Shown: in pieces, positions 33,621 to 42,037 of the stretch
Layout: each line of letters begins with the position of its first letter
How positions within the stretch are numbered: the first letter of the stretch is position 1
From: Cytophagales bacterium
GTDB lineage: Bacteria > Bacteroidota > Bacteroidia > Cytophagales > Thermoflexibacteraceae
Length of the DNA: 46,848 nucleotides
Reading direction: 5' to 3'
NCBI GenBank assembly: GCA_013299115.1
Contig: JAAFKA010000036.1
Location: 1 to 46,848, forward strand
Position numbers and translations under genes: made by a program
Notes under the pieces: generated by a model
What the model was told of the DNA's origin: nothing
What the model saw: only the letters and a program-made list of their open reading frames with translations
Databases searched by the model: none

Positions 33621-34280
33621 ATGAACTACCTACCCGAATTATTTGAGTTTTTGTTGGCACTCAAAGCCAATAATCACAAAACTTGGTTTGACGAAAATAA
33701 GCCAACTTATCAACAACTCCGCACAGCTTTTACTGCCACAGTAAAAGACTTTCACGCACAGTTGGTTGGCATAGATGCAGCTTTAGCCACAGTAGAACCA
33801 GCCAAATGCCTGTTTCGCATCAATCGTGATATACGGTTTAGCAAAGACAAATCACCTTACAAAACCAATTTTTCGTCTTACATGGCTGCGGGTGGCTCCC
33901 AATCCGAATTGGCGGGCTACTATCTACACATAGAACCAAATAACTGCTTTATGGGCGGCGGCTTGTATATGCCTGCCAATCCTGAACTCAAAAAAGTAAG
34001 ACAAGAAATAGATTACAATGCTCAAGATTTTTTGGCAATCGTACAAAACCCTGATTTTGTGCGTTGTTTTGGCAAGGTGCAAGGCGAAAAGCTAAAAAAT
34101 ACACCAACGGACTATGCCAAAGACCACCCTTTGGCTGAGTATCTAAAATTGAAAGGTTTTTTTGTAGTCCACCACTTACCCATAGAAAAATTGACTACGC
34201 CTGATGCTATTCATTATTTGATAAGTGTTTGCAAAATAATGTATCCATTAAATGAGTTTCTGAACAAGGCAGTGAAGTAG
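33621..34280 (+). CDS. DUF2461-domain protein
   Basis: 219 residues, the normal length of the DUF2461/TIGR02453 family. Recognised by NNHKTWFDENKPTYQQLR-like text near the start (ANNHKTWFDENKPTYQQLR), FRINRDIRFSKDKSPYKTNF in the middle and GGGLYMPANPELKKVRQEID. The family is widespread in bacteria and fungi and its function is not known. It starts 20 bp after the membrane-protein gene. Its stop is 2 bp from the start of a truncated YHS-domain fragment. Confidence 0.92.
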   Translation: MNYLPELFEFLLALKANNHKTWFDENKPTYQQLRTAFTATVKDFHAQLVGIDAALATVEPAKCLFRINRDIRFSKDKSPYKTNFSSYMAAGGSQSELAGYYLHIEPNNCFMGGGLYMPANPELKKVRQEIDYNAQDFLAIVQNPDFVRCFGKVQGEKLKNTPTDYAKDHPLAEYLKLKGFFVVHHLPIEKLTTPDAIHYLISVCKIMYPLNEFLNKAVK

Positions 34281-34282
34281 CT

Positions 34283-34486
34283 ATGTATGAGCCGCAATAT
34301 GGCAGTTATTGTGCTTATGACACAGCAAGTGGCTACAAAGCCCCTACCGAAACCAATACGTGGGCAGTAATCAACGGCAAATTGTATTTTAATTACAATG
34401 AAAAAGTAAAAGTACGTTGGAACAAAGACCAGTCTGCACTGATACAAAAAGCAAACGAACAGTGGCTTGTGATTAAAGACAAATAA
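34283..34486 (+). pseudogene. C-terminal fragment of a YHS-domain protein
   Basis: 67 residues opening MYEPQYGSYCAYDTASGYKA. In YHS-domain proteins the text Y-x-P-Q-Y-G-G/S-Y-C-A-Y lies in the second half of the metal-binding YHS domain and is followed by INGKLYFNYN and W(N)KD, as here. The first half, with the signal peptide and the first cysteine/histidine region, is missing. The fragment begins 2 bp after the DUF2461 stop, suggesting a deletion that removed the 5' half. It could still be translated by coupling, but as an incomplete domain. Confidence 0.7.
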
Positions 34487-34528
34487 TCATAAATTTGCAA
34501 CCTATTGACTATTAACTGTTTACTGAAA

Positions 34529-35266
34529 ATGTGTACCGCAACTTTTTTACCTTACAAAAATGGTTTTTTGCTAACCCACAATCGTGATGAGTTTGTGGGC
34601 AGACCCTTGGCTTTGCCTCTGCAAACCTATACACACACAAACGAATTAGGCGAAAAACTGCAACTGACCTATCCGAAAGACCCAAAAGGTGGCGGAACTT
34701 GGATTTTAGTTGCTGAAAAATTTACGTTGTGCTTGCTAAATGGTGCTTTTGTGCCTTACGTACCCACACCACCTTATCGCAGAAGTCGTGGGCTGGTGTT
34801 GTTAGATTTTTTTGATTATCAAAATATTGAAAAGTTTGCAGCTAATTATAATTTGGTTGGTATTGAACCTTTTACTTTGTGGGTTGTTGAAAATAATTTG
34901 GAGAACGACACAAACAATACGCCTTTGGAATTTGTAGAATTTCGTTGGGATAGCCAAAAATTGCACCAAATAAAATTGGATAGTAAGGCTACACATATTC
35001 GTTCTTCTACGACTTTATATACACCCGAAATTATTCAAAATCGTGAAACTTGGTTTGGGCAGTGGCTGCAAGAAAATCCGAATTATGACGACAAACAAAT
35101 CATTGATTTTCACTTGTTTGGTGGGCAAAATGATGAAAATAGTAACCCCAATAGTAGTTTGATTATGCACCGCAAAGATAAATTAACGGTGAGTATTACG
35201 GCTATTGCGAAGTATGAAAAGGAAAATAGAATGGTTTATAAGGATTTGGTGAAAGGTGAAAAATAA
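34529..35266 (+). CDS. NRDE/TANGO2-family protein
   Basis: 245 residues. The family signature is at the N-terminus: MCTATFLPYKNGFLLTHNRD then EFVGRPLALP, with the catalytic-type N-terminal cysteine after Met removal (NRDE proteins resemble N-terminal-nucleophile folds). Further matches are GGGTWILVAEKFTLCLLNGA and PYRRSRGLVLLDFF. The ATG at 34529 (MCTAT) is chosen over an upstream in-frame start because the Cys2 position is conserved. Proposed roles in this family include haem trafficking and metabolism; substrate unknown here. It precedes the adenine methyltransferase gene by 55 bp. Confidence 0.9.
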   Translation: MCTATFLPYKNGFLLTHNRDEFVGRPLALPLQTYTHTNELGEKLQLTYPKDPKGGGTWILVAEKFTLCLLNGAFVPYVPTPPYRRSRGLVLLDFFDYQNIEKFAANYNLVGIEPFTLWVVENNLENDTNNTPLEFVEFRWDSQKLHQIKLDSKATHIRSSTTLYTPEIIQNRETWFGQWLQENPNYDDKQIIDFHLFGGQNDENSNPNSSLIMHRKDKLTVSITAIAKYEKENRMVYKDLVKGEK

Positions 35267-35321
35267 AAAATTGCTTATATGCGTGATTTTGTGCAAATTG
35301 CGATAAAATTTACGAAAATCT

Positions 35322-37775
35322 ATGTCCTATTTAGCTATTAGAGAAGAAGAACTCAAAAATAAAATAGCCCAAAATTATTTTGGCGAATTTGACTGCACGC
35401 AAATTGTGGGGAATGTGGATTTTTGTGTGAGTAGCCCCCTACCCCCCAAAGGGGGAACTGACGAGATTACGTCAACTCCCCCTTTGGGGGCTGGGGGGCT
35501 TTGGGCAGAAGCCAAAAAAGGCGTATCAGACGTTTACAAATCTGTGGTGCAGTTGATATTGACCATTGGCAAGGCGAGGACTTTTGACAAGGTGCTGCCT
35601 CCGCCTTTTTTGGGTGCTTTTGATGCCGAAAAAATTGCTTTTTTGCCTTACAATGCCATTCAGGAGGTTTTTTACCAAAATGATTTTAACTGGAATGTTG
35701 CCCCTTCTAACCACGAAACCAAAGAGTTTAAGCAAGTTTATGACAAGGTAAAAACCACGATTGAGAACGAAACTTTGCTGTTTTACTACCAAAAAGACGA
35801 CCAAGAACTGCGTGAATTTATCAAGACAAATTTTGTGGTTGGCAACGTGGCAACTTCAAAAGTTAGAATTGACAAAAACAATTTCATTACCATTTATACC
35901 AAGTGGTTGGCTGCGGTCAAGCCCACAATCGTATTGAATTGGGAAATTGCTAAGAAAAATGGAATTATTGACGCAGACTTTTATTTGGCAGATTTGCTTT
36001 CCTCAGAAAATCAAAGTCTGAAAGATACTTTATATGTGTTGTTGAAAAAAGATTACTATGAATTTGAAAAAACTCTCAACGAAATGGGATTTTTTGACCT
36101 CAAACGAACTTCTTTCAACGACAAACAAAAAGCACACACTCAATTTTGGAATAAATATGAAAGACCTCCGAAAGAACAATATTGGGATTATATTGTAGAA
36201 CGTAGAGATTTGCTTGTTCCGCAAGACGTGAGGGAAAGAAAAGGCAGCTTTTTTACACCGCAGATTTGGGTGGAGTTGTCGCAAAAATACCTAAGTGATG
36301 TGTTAGGAGAAGATTGGCAAGATGAATATTACATTTGGGATTGTGCAGCAGGCACAGGCAATTTGCTAACAGGATTGATAAATAAAGACCATATCTGGGC
36401 TTCTACGCTTGATAGGCAAGACGTGGACGTGATGAAAGACAGGATACAAAACGGGGCAAATTTGTGGGAAAAACAAGTTTTTCAGTTTGATTTCCTCAAT
36501 GATAGTTTTGATAAATTGCCAAAAGAATTGCAAGCAATTATCAACAATCCCGAAAAACGCAAGAAATTAGTGGTTTATATCAATCCGCCTTATGCAGAGG
36601 CAGACAACAGGCGAGGCGAAGGGAGAAGTGGCGTAGCTGTTTCGGCTATTCATCAAAAGTATTCCGAAAAAATGGGCTACACCAAACGAGAACTATATGT
36701 GCAGTTTTTGACAAGAATTTATATTGAAATTGGTGGCTGTAAAATTGCAGAATTTTCAAAACTAAAAGCATTGCAAGCACCTAAATTTATTGAGTTTCGT
36801 AACTTTTTTAAGGCAAAATTAGAAAAATGTTTTATTATTCCTGCTCGCACTTTTGATAATGTCAAAGGACAGTTTCCTATTGGTTTCAAAGTGTGGGATA
36901 CGGACAAAAAAGAGGACTTTTTACACATTCAGGCTGATGCTTATGATGAAAAAGAGAAGTTTTTTGCTGTCAAAGAGATTTGGGCTTACGACAATTTTAA
37001 ATTTATCAATGACTGGGTAAAAACATTCAGAAAAACAAACTCCGAATCTATTGCTACCATTATTGGCGTGGGCAGTGATTTTCAAAATCAACGATTGGTG
37101 CGAATAGAAAAACCGAATATGGAAGTGCCAGCCGATAATCATCATTGGCAAATTACAAAAGATAACCTCATACAGTCTGCTATTTACTATGTAGTGCGAA
37201 AAACTATTGCAGCCACGTGGTTTAATGACCGTGACCAATTTCTCTACCCCAACCCAACGTGGGAAACCGACAAAGAATTTCACAACAATTGTTTAACTTA
37301 TACCTTGTTCAATAACAATATCAAGGCAAAACAAGGCACCAATCATTGGATACCGTTTACAGAGGCGGAAGTAGGTAGCAAAGACAAGTTTGAAAGCAAA
37401 TTTATGGCTCATTTTATTGCGGGCAAGCTAAAAGATGCTAAATCAACAGCACTTTTTGAGAAAGAGCAAACTACCAAAAAAGAACCTTTGGAATTTTCGG
37501 CAGAGGCAAAAGCAGTTTTTTCAGCAGGAAAAGAATTATGGAAATATTACCACAAAACCATTCAGAATTCTCCCCCAGCAGAGGGCGGGGGGGCTAATGC
37601 TTCGTTTTATGACATTCGAGAGTATTTTCAGGAAAGAAACCCAGCAGGCAAAATGAACAACAAAAGTGCAAACGAAAAATACAATGAGTTGTTGGCTGCT
37701 TTAAGAGAAAGTTTGGATATTTTGGCAAAGAAAATTGAGCCGAAAATTTATGAACATGGGTTTTTGAAAAGGTAG
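35322..37775 (+). CDS. Large N6-adenine DNA methyltransferase, with in-frame palindromic insertions
   Basis: 817 residues. The SAM motif I is DCAAGTGNLL (about 341-350), preceded by RERKGSFFTPQIWVELSQKY as in type I/IIG methylases. The catalytic motif IV is NPPYAEAD (about 421-428). Long segments before and after could hold target recognition or a nuclease, but I see no clear PD-(D/E)XK. No separate restriction gene is adjacent; a bifunctional or solitary methylase is possible, and phage-defence roles are typical for such proteins. Residues about 38-60 (SPLPPKGGTDEITSTPPLGA then GGL) are encoded by a GC-rich inverted repeat (35433-35500), and residues about 750-758 (PPAEGGGA) by a partial copy. 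Both are read in frame. Confidence 0.8.
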   Translation: MSYLAIREEELKNKIAQNYFGEFDCTQIVGNVDFCVSSPLPPKGGTDEITSTPPLGAGGLWAEAKKGVSDVYKSVVQLILTIGKARTFDKVLPPPFLGAFDAEKIAFLPYNAIQEVFYQNDFNWNVAPSNHETKEFKQVYDKVKTTIENETLLFYYQKDDQELREFIKTNFVVGNVATSKVRIDKNNFITIYTKWLAAVKPTIVLNWEIAKKNGIIDADFYLADLLSSENQSLKDTLYVLLKKDYYEFEKTLNEMGFFDLKRTSFNDKQKAHTQFWNKYERPPKEQYWDYIVERRDLLVPQDVRERKGSFFTPQIWVELSQKYLSDVLGEDWQDEYYIWDCAAGTGNLLTGLINKDHIWASTLDRQDVDVMKDRIQNGANLWEKQVFQFDFLNDSFDKLPKELQAIINNPEKRKKLVVYINPPYAEADNRRGEGRSGVAVSAIHQKYSEKMGYTKRELYVQFLTRIYIEIGGCKIAEFSKLKALQAPKFIEFRNFFKAKLEKCFIIPARTFDNVKGQFPIGFKVWDTDKKEDFLHIQADAYDEKEKFFAVKEIWAYDNFKFINDWVKTFRKTNSESIATIIGVGSDFQNQRLVRIEKPNMEVPADNHHWQITKDNLIQSAIYYVVRKTIAATWFNDRDQFLYPNPTWETDKEFHNNCLTYTLFNNNIKAKQGTNHWIPFTEAEVGSKDKFESKFMAHFIAGKLKDAKSTALFEKEQTTKKEPLEFSAEAKAVFSAGKELWKYYHKTIQNSPPAEGGGANASFYDIREYFQERNPAGKMNNKSANEKYNELLAALRESLDILAKKIEPKIYEHGFLKR
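35433..35500. repeat. GC-rich inverted repeat inside the methyltransferase gene
   Basis: AGCCCCCTACCCCCCAAAGG then GGGAACT, a spacer, and AACTCCCCCTTTGGGGGCTG then GGGGGCT. It is the same family as 26263-26354. A partial copy, CTCCCCCAGCAGAGGGCGGG then GGGGCT, lies at 37570-37594 in the same gene. Confidence 0.85.
37570..37594. repeat. Partial copy of the GC-rich repeat near the methyltransferase C-terminus
   Basis: CTCCCCCAGCAGAGGGCGGG then GGGCT, a degenerate single arm with a GGGGG run. It encodes PPAEGGG in frame. Confidence 0.6.
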
Positions 37776-37799
37776 AAAATTCTAAGAAGTATGCAAGCA

Positions 37800-37824
37800 G
37801 TAACAGTTTTTTGAGAACTGTTAC
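37800..37824 (+). terminator. Hairpin after the methyltransferase gene
   Basis: GTAACAGTT, a short T/G/A-rich loop and AACTGTTAC, 25 bp after the stop codon. No long T-run follows, so it may be a weak terminator or an mRNA-stabilising hairpin. Confidence 0.4.
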
Positions 37825-37865
37825 AGGTGCATGTATCTGTGGCACTGCCAAAAATATAAACAACA

Positions 37866-38915
37866 ATGAAATTACCTCTTTTTTGGATAAAACTCACCAA
37901 TTTTGAATATTGGACTTGGTATATTTTTTATCTGCCTTTGCTGCCTTATTTTGTTTATTTGGCAATCAAGCACCGAAGTCTGACAATGTTTACGGCTGCA
38001 AATCCTTCTATTTTTTTAGGTGGACTTTTTGGCGAAAGCAAAAATGAAATCTTTAAACTCATTCCACAAGAATATTTGCCTAAAACAGTATTTTTTTCGC
38101 AAGGAACAAGTATCAATAAAATTATTGAAACTATTGAAAATCAAGGCTTTAAATTTCCTCTTATCCTGAAACCAGACGTAGGCGAAAGAGGAAACGGCGT
38201 GGAAAAAATGAATAATTTGCAAGCTATTTTTCGCTATTTTGGAGTAGAAAATGAGGTAGAAAAAGCTACAAAAAATATTGAAGTTGCTATGTTGTTGCAA
38301 GAATACGTAAATTTTGAGATAGAATTAGGCATATTTTATTACCGCAAACCCAGCGAAAATACAGGCGTTGTAAGTTCTGTGGTAGGCAAAGAATTTTTGC
38401 AAGTGCAAGGCAACGGAAGTAACACCATACGAGAATTATTAGAACAAAACGACAGAGCAAGGTTTCAATTAGCTGTTTTAACGCAAAAATGGGGAGAAAA
38501 ATTAGATGAGGTTTTGGCAAATGGCGAAATTTGGTTGATAGAACCTATTGGAAATCATTGTAGAGGAACAAAATTTTTAAATTGCAATTATCTCATTAAC
38601 AAGCAATTACACGAAACATTTGATAAAATTTCTAAACAAATTGGCGGTTTTTATTATGGTAGATTCGACATCAGAGTAAAATCTTTGGAAGATTTATATG
38701 CAGGTACAAATATTCGAATAATGGAACTCAACGGTGTAAGTTCAGAACCTGGACATATTTATCACCCAAATTATTCACTGCCAAAAGCCTACAAAGAATT
38801 GGCACAACACTGGGGAATTGCGGCTGAAATTTCTGCTCAAAATATAAAAAGTGGCAAGATGCAAGAACATTCGGCTTGGGAGGTTTGGCTGGCGTATCAA
38901 AGGCATAAAACATAA
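37866..38915 (+). CDS. ATP-grasp family protein (D-Ala-D-Ala ligase-like)
   Basis: 349 residues. The N-terminus has an interfacial helix (WTWYIFYLPLLPYFVYLAI). ATP-grasp features follow: LILKPDVGERGNGVEKM (about 99-115, the ATP-binding lysine and glycine loop), ELGIFYYRKPSENTGVVSSV, RGTKFLNCNY and the C-terminal metal site RFDIRVKSL...IRIMELNGVSSEP (about 270-300), with a conserved E-x-N. Such enzymes join a carboxylate to an amine using ATP; the substrates are not evident. Same-strand neighbours are the adenine methyltransferase (90 bp upstream) and, beyond, a relic gene in the opposite direction. Confidence 0.85.
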   Translation: MKLPLFWIKLTNFEYWTWYIFYLPLLPYFVYLAIKHRSLTMFTAANPSIFLGGLFGESKNEIFKLIPQEYLPKTVFFSQGTSINKIIETIENQGFKFPLILKPDVGERGNGVEKMNNLQAIFRYFGVENEVEKATKNIEVAMLLQEYVNFEIELGIFYYRKPSENTGVVSSVVGKEFLQVQGNGSNTIRELLEQNDRARFQLAVLTQKWGEKLDEVLANGEIWLIEPIGNHCRGTKFLNCNYLINKQLHETFDKISKQIGGFYYGRFDIRVKSLEDLYAGTNIRIMELNGVSSEPGHIYHPNYSLPKAYKELAQHWGIAAEISAQNIKSGKMQEHSAWEVWLAYQRHKT

Positions 38916-38920
38916 ACTTG

Positions 38921-39019
38921 CAAAGTTTCACGCAATTTGTTACTGTTGTCCACTGTCGTAGCAGCAAGGTTTTCGTTTGGCAAAACGCCAACTTCTACAA
39001 ATAATTGGATTTCTATTTT
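38921..39019 (-). pseudogene. Relic of a DUF4276 gene start (second, broken copy)
   Basis: This 99-bp stretch aligns without gaps to the start of the DUF4276 gene (40323-40421), about 85% identical by eye. Read on the minus strand it gives KIEIQLFVEVGVLPNENLAA then TTVDNSNKLRET, against KIEIQLFVEGGVLPNENLAV then ATIDNSNKLRES. The start codon is lost and the rest of the gene is absent. It lies 16 bp downstream of the Uma2 gene stop. This shows that the module was once duplicated here, with Uma2 placed between the two copies. Confidence 0.85.
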
Positions 39020-39035
39020 CTTTTGCTATACTATC

Positions 39036-39701
39036 TTAATTCTCAAAAATCTCCGCCAGCACCACCCTAAAATCTGGCAGCACCTCCTCGCCTGTCAATT
39101 CTTCGTCAAAACTTACTGTTTTTACCACGCCACTTTGTTTATACACATACGTTTGCGTTTCTTTTGGCACTATCAACCAACCCAACGGCACGCCACTTTG
39201 CATATAAAAATCCATTTTTTGCTTTGCCTCTTTCAAACTATCAAACGTAGAAACATATTCCACCACCAAATCTGGCACTATCAAAATCACTTGGTTTTTT
39301 GGTTGCCCTTCCAATTTTGTACGCAAAATATAGGTTATATCGGGCATTTTTACACTGCCATCGTCAAATTTTACAGAGCCACCAGAGTCGTACAATTTAC
39401 CTTTGTTGTCATTTTTAGTTTTATTCCAAAGGAATAGTTCTCCTAAAAGAGATGTCAGATTTCCTTGATTATTTTCGAAATTAGGCATTGGTTTTACGAT
39501 TAAAGTGTATTTTCCTTCAGTTTCAAAGCTAAACAGAGGGTACTGTGCCGCCAATTCGCATAAATCATCGCCATCAAAAGCCTGAATACCCTCAAAGTTC
39601 ATACGTACTGCCTCTATTTCCATATTTTTTGCAATGGCAGTTTCGTATTTGGCTGTAACTTCGTTTAGCATTTCAGGTTGTAAGAAGTCTAAGGTTAGCA
39701 T
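39036..39701 (-). CDS. Uma2-family putative endonuclease (DUF820)
   Basis: 221 residues from the ATG at 39701 (MLTLDFLQPEMLNEVTAKYE); a TTG at 39752 would add 17 residues. The PD-(D/E)XK layout of Uma2 proteins is seen as MPDITYIL, then PDLVVEYVSTFDSLKEAKQK and M-D-F-Y, with acidic residues and the lysine in the expected order. The family is most expanded in cyanobacteria; functions are unproven, and restriction-like DNA cleavage is assumed. It is 66 bp after the DUF4276 stop and may be part of the same transcript. Confidence 0.85.
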   Translation of the reverse strand: MLTLDFLQPEMLNEVTAKYETAIAKNMEIEAVRMNFEGIQAFDGDDLCELAAQYPLFSFETEGKYTLIVKPMPNFENNQGNLTSLLGELFLWNKTKNDNKGKLYDSGGSVKFDDGSVKMPDITYILRTKLEGQPKNQVILIVPDLVVEYVSTFDSLKEAKQKMDFYMQSGVPLGWLIVPKETQTYVYKQSGVVKTVSFDEELTGEEVLPDFRVVLAEIFEN

Positions 39702-39767
39702 ATTTTTTGGGTTCTGGTAGGTAAATATAGGCAATTTTGTTGAGGTTTTCAAAAAAACAGGTGCAAG

Positions 39768-40427
39768 TTACAAACTTTCTATTTTCATTTTTAACAACCT
39801 CACATCTTCAAAATCATTAAGCAATTTGTTAAAATCAAGCAATTTCAATAATTCGGGAGCATCTTTCAATTTGCCATACGAAGCAGGTTTATGTTTGTCT
39901 CTGCGTTTTTCATAAACTTCAAAATATTGCCCAAAAAAGATGTTCAATTTATCACTTGGTTTGCTAATTTCTTCTATATTTTTGCCTTTTAGCAAGCTGT
40001 TTTCTGCAATAATTTTGTCTGTATTTTTGCATTTGTAATCTTTTTGTTTTGCAAATTGTTCTATAATTTCAGGTTGCGATAGCACCCAAGCCTCCATTTC
40101 TTGCACCATAAAAAACACTTTTTCGGCATAGTCAAGCAATACTAATTCATTCAATTTAGCATTTTTTTGACTTTTCGGTGCGTCAAGGTCAATTAATAAC
40201 AAAGAGTTGCTATCTTTTTGGAGGTCTGCCTTAAAATCTTTTGCAGTTTGTTTGTAGCCACTTCGGGGCAAAATAATCAAGTCAAATTTTTCGGGTGTAA
40301 TCAGTTGCGATAACAAATGATGCAAACTTTCACGCAGTTTGTTGCTATTGTCTATGGTTGCAACAGCAAGGTTTTCGTTTGGCAATACGCCACCTTCTAC
40401 GAATAACTGAATTTCTATTTTTACCAT
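39768..40427 (-). CDS. DUF4276 protein, TOPRIM-like partner of the AAA ATPase
   Basis: 219 residues from the ATG at 40427, which overlaps the ATPase stop by 7 bp (ATGGTAA), so translational coupling is expected. An acidic residue after the first strand (IQLFVEGG) and an acidic pair after a later strand (SLLLIDLDAPKS) give the E...D-x-D arrangement of TOPRIM nucleases and primases. MVQEMEAWVLSQPEIIEQFA is the segment typical of DUF4276. In OLD-, PARIS- and Gabija-like defence systems an ABC-type ATPase works with a TOPRIM nuclease; this pairing is analogous. Activity is inferred. Confidence 0.8.
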   Translation of the reverse strand: MVKIEIQLFVEGGVLPNENLAVATIDNSNKLRESLHHLLSQLITPEKFDLIILPRSGYKQTAKDFKADLQKDSNSLLLIDLDAPKSQKNAKLNELVLLDYAEKVFFMVQEMEAWVLSQPEIIEQFAKQKDYKCKNTDKIIAENSLLKGKNIEEISKPSDKLNIFFGQYFEVYEKRRDKHKPASYGKLKDAPELLKLLDFNKLLNDFEDVRLLKMKIESL

Positions 40428-41506
40428 CTTTTGCCACCCAATTTGCCCATTAACCATAATTGTCCTGCCAAGTATTGGTTACTCCATGCTGCAAAGTCAT
40501 CAGCATCGAAAGTTTTTGCAATGCTTTGATTATCAGCATCTTTTTCTATCACAATAATATCTTCCAAATCAAATTCATTTAACAACAAAGGCGAATGTGT
40601 AGAAATAATAAACTGCGAAGTTTTGGCAGCTTCTTTTAGCGTATCTGCAATGGTGCTAATCATATCAGGGTGCAAACCCATATCAGGCTCATCAAGACAA
40701 ACCAAAGAACCTCGTGCAGGATTACAAGTTATTGCTAATAACAACAGAAAACGCAAAGTACCTTCTGAAATATGGTCAGCAAAAATAGTACGATTAAGTT
40801 GCTTTTCTCGCAACATAAAGACACTACGTAGTCCCAACATATCAAAAGTGATGTCTTTAAAATGTGGATTTACTTTTTGCAACAAAGTTTCTATCTTTTC
40901 ATAACTCAAAGTATTATACTTTCTTATAGCCTGTAAAACAGAACTCAAATTTTCGCCACTTGGCAACAAACCTTTTTCAACTGAATAATTAGCGGGTTGG
41001 CGAATAGGACTTTTTAAGGAAGTATCAAAATAAAGATATGTTTTTAGATTTTCTATTTGCTGTTTAATAATTGAAGTTTCAACCTCATCACTTACTTTAT
41101 CTATATGTTTAGATATTTCTGTATTTATGTGTTCATAGAGAAGAAACTTATAAGCTAATTGCAACTCATTTAACTTTTCAAAAGAAATTTCACAAATAGG
41201 ATTGCTGTTAAATGCTGTTTCATTTGTTTTAGATTTAATATGCTCTTTATCAAATTCAAATTGTAGAATAATTTTGTTGTTTTCTATTCCTTGATGCCTA
41301 ACAGCTTCAAATCCGTCCCAATCTCCTAAAATCAGCTTTTCATACCCTTTTCCACACACCGTTTCATACAAAAGTTGCAAGGCTTTGATAACCGTAGATT
41401 TTCCACTGGCGTTGATGCCCACCAAAACATTCAATCCTGGATTGAGTTCTATTTTGGTGGCTTTGCCAAAACTAAAGAAGTTTTCTATGGTAATGCTTTT
41501 TAACAT
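40421..41506 (-). CDS. AAA (OLD/SMC-like) ATPase of a candidate defence operon
   Basis: 361 residues from the ATG at 41506 (MLKSITIENFFSFGKATKIE). ABC-type ATPase motifs: Walker A GINASGKSTVIKAL (about 29-42), the signature-like ISEGTLRFLLLL (about 256-267), Walker B SLVCLDEPDMGLHP (about 278-291) and the H-loop ISTHSPLLLNEFD (about 313-325). The middle segment is helical, with a short coiled coil instead of a long SMC arm. Such proteins (AAA_21 group) act as dimeric DNA- or nucleotide-sensing engines. Overlap with the DUF4276 gene and an 18-bp gap to the upstream membrane-protein gene point to one transcript. Confidence 0.9.
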   Translation of the reverse strand: MLKSITIENFFSFGKATKIELNPGLNVLVGINASGKSTVIKALQLLYETVCGKGYEKLILGDWDGFEAVRHQGIENNKIILQFEFDKEHIKSKTNETAFNSNPICEISFEKLNELQLAYKFLLYEHINTEISKHIDKVSDEVETSIIKQQIENLKTYLYFDTSLKSPIRQPANYSVEKGLLPSGENLSSVLQAIRKYNTLSYEKIETLLQKVNPHFKDITFDMLGLRSVFMLREKQLNRTIFADHISEGTLRFLLLLAITCNPARGSLVCLDEPDMGLHPDMISTIADTLKEAAKTSQFIISTHSPLLLNEFDLEDIIVIEKDADNQSIAKTFDADDFAAWSNQYLAGQLWLMGKLGGKRW

Positions 41507-41524
41507 AATTGCAAGCAAGAGTGA

Positions 41525-42037
41525 TTAAACAGTAAGGTCTTGTACGGGTTTATTGGCTGTTTGCAACAATGATTTTTCCAAAATTTTGACTAAGGGCAGC
41601 AAGGCAAAAAACAAAGCCAATTTGAGGATAAAACTCAAAGAATAACCCACCAAAGAACCATTTTCGTTTAGCAAAGGGTCTATCAGCCACTCCGAAATGA
41701 GGAAAAAAATGGCAGAGGCTATCAAGATGATAGTCGTAGCTTTTTTGCCTATTTTGGTTTTGTTTAGTAAATCATTGGTTTCTTTCAGTTCGTCATTTTT
41801 CTTTACTATGGTTTCGTTGGCTCTGTTGAGTTTGTTTTGCAGCCTATCACTTACCGAAGTCAAGAGTTTGACCTCGCCCAGTAGCTGCTCGTAACTTTGC
41901 GAAAGCACCTCGTACTCCTGCCGAAACTCCTGCGGAGAAATCTCCTCCACGTTTTTTGCCAAGAAATTTTTGGAGGCTACTAATATTCGGTGTTCTTTCT
42001 CAAAAACCTGTCCTTTACTATCATTTTGACGACTCAT
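41525..42037 (-). CDS. Coiled-coil protein with two C-terminal membrane helices
   Basis: 170 residues from the ATG at 42037 (MSRQNDSKGQVFEKEHRILV); a TTG at 42067 is less likely. Residues about 35-95 form a coiled coil (YEQLLGEVKLLTSVSDRLQN and onward, with heptad leucines) similar to the linkers of Bacteroidota signalling proteins. Two membrane helices follow (about 98-120, TTIILIASAIFFLISEWL; about 128-152, GYSLSFILKLALFFALLP) and a short cytoplasmic tail. No enzyme domain. It is first in the compact operon with the AAA ATPase and DUF4276 genes, so it may anchor or sense for the complex, or act as a membrane-damaging effector. Confidence 0.65.
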   Translation of the reverse strand: MSRQNDSKGQVFEKEHRILVASKNFLAKNVEEISPQEFRQEYEVLSQSYEQLLGEVKLLTSVSDRLQNKLNRANETIVKKNDELKETNDLLNKTKIGKKATTIILIASAIFFLISEWLIDPLLNENGSLVGYSLSFILKLALFFALLPLVKILEKSLLQTANKPVQDLTV

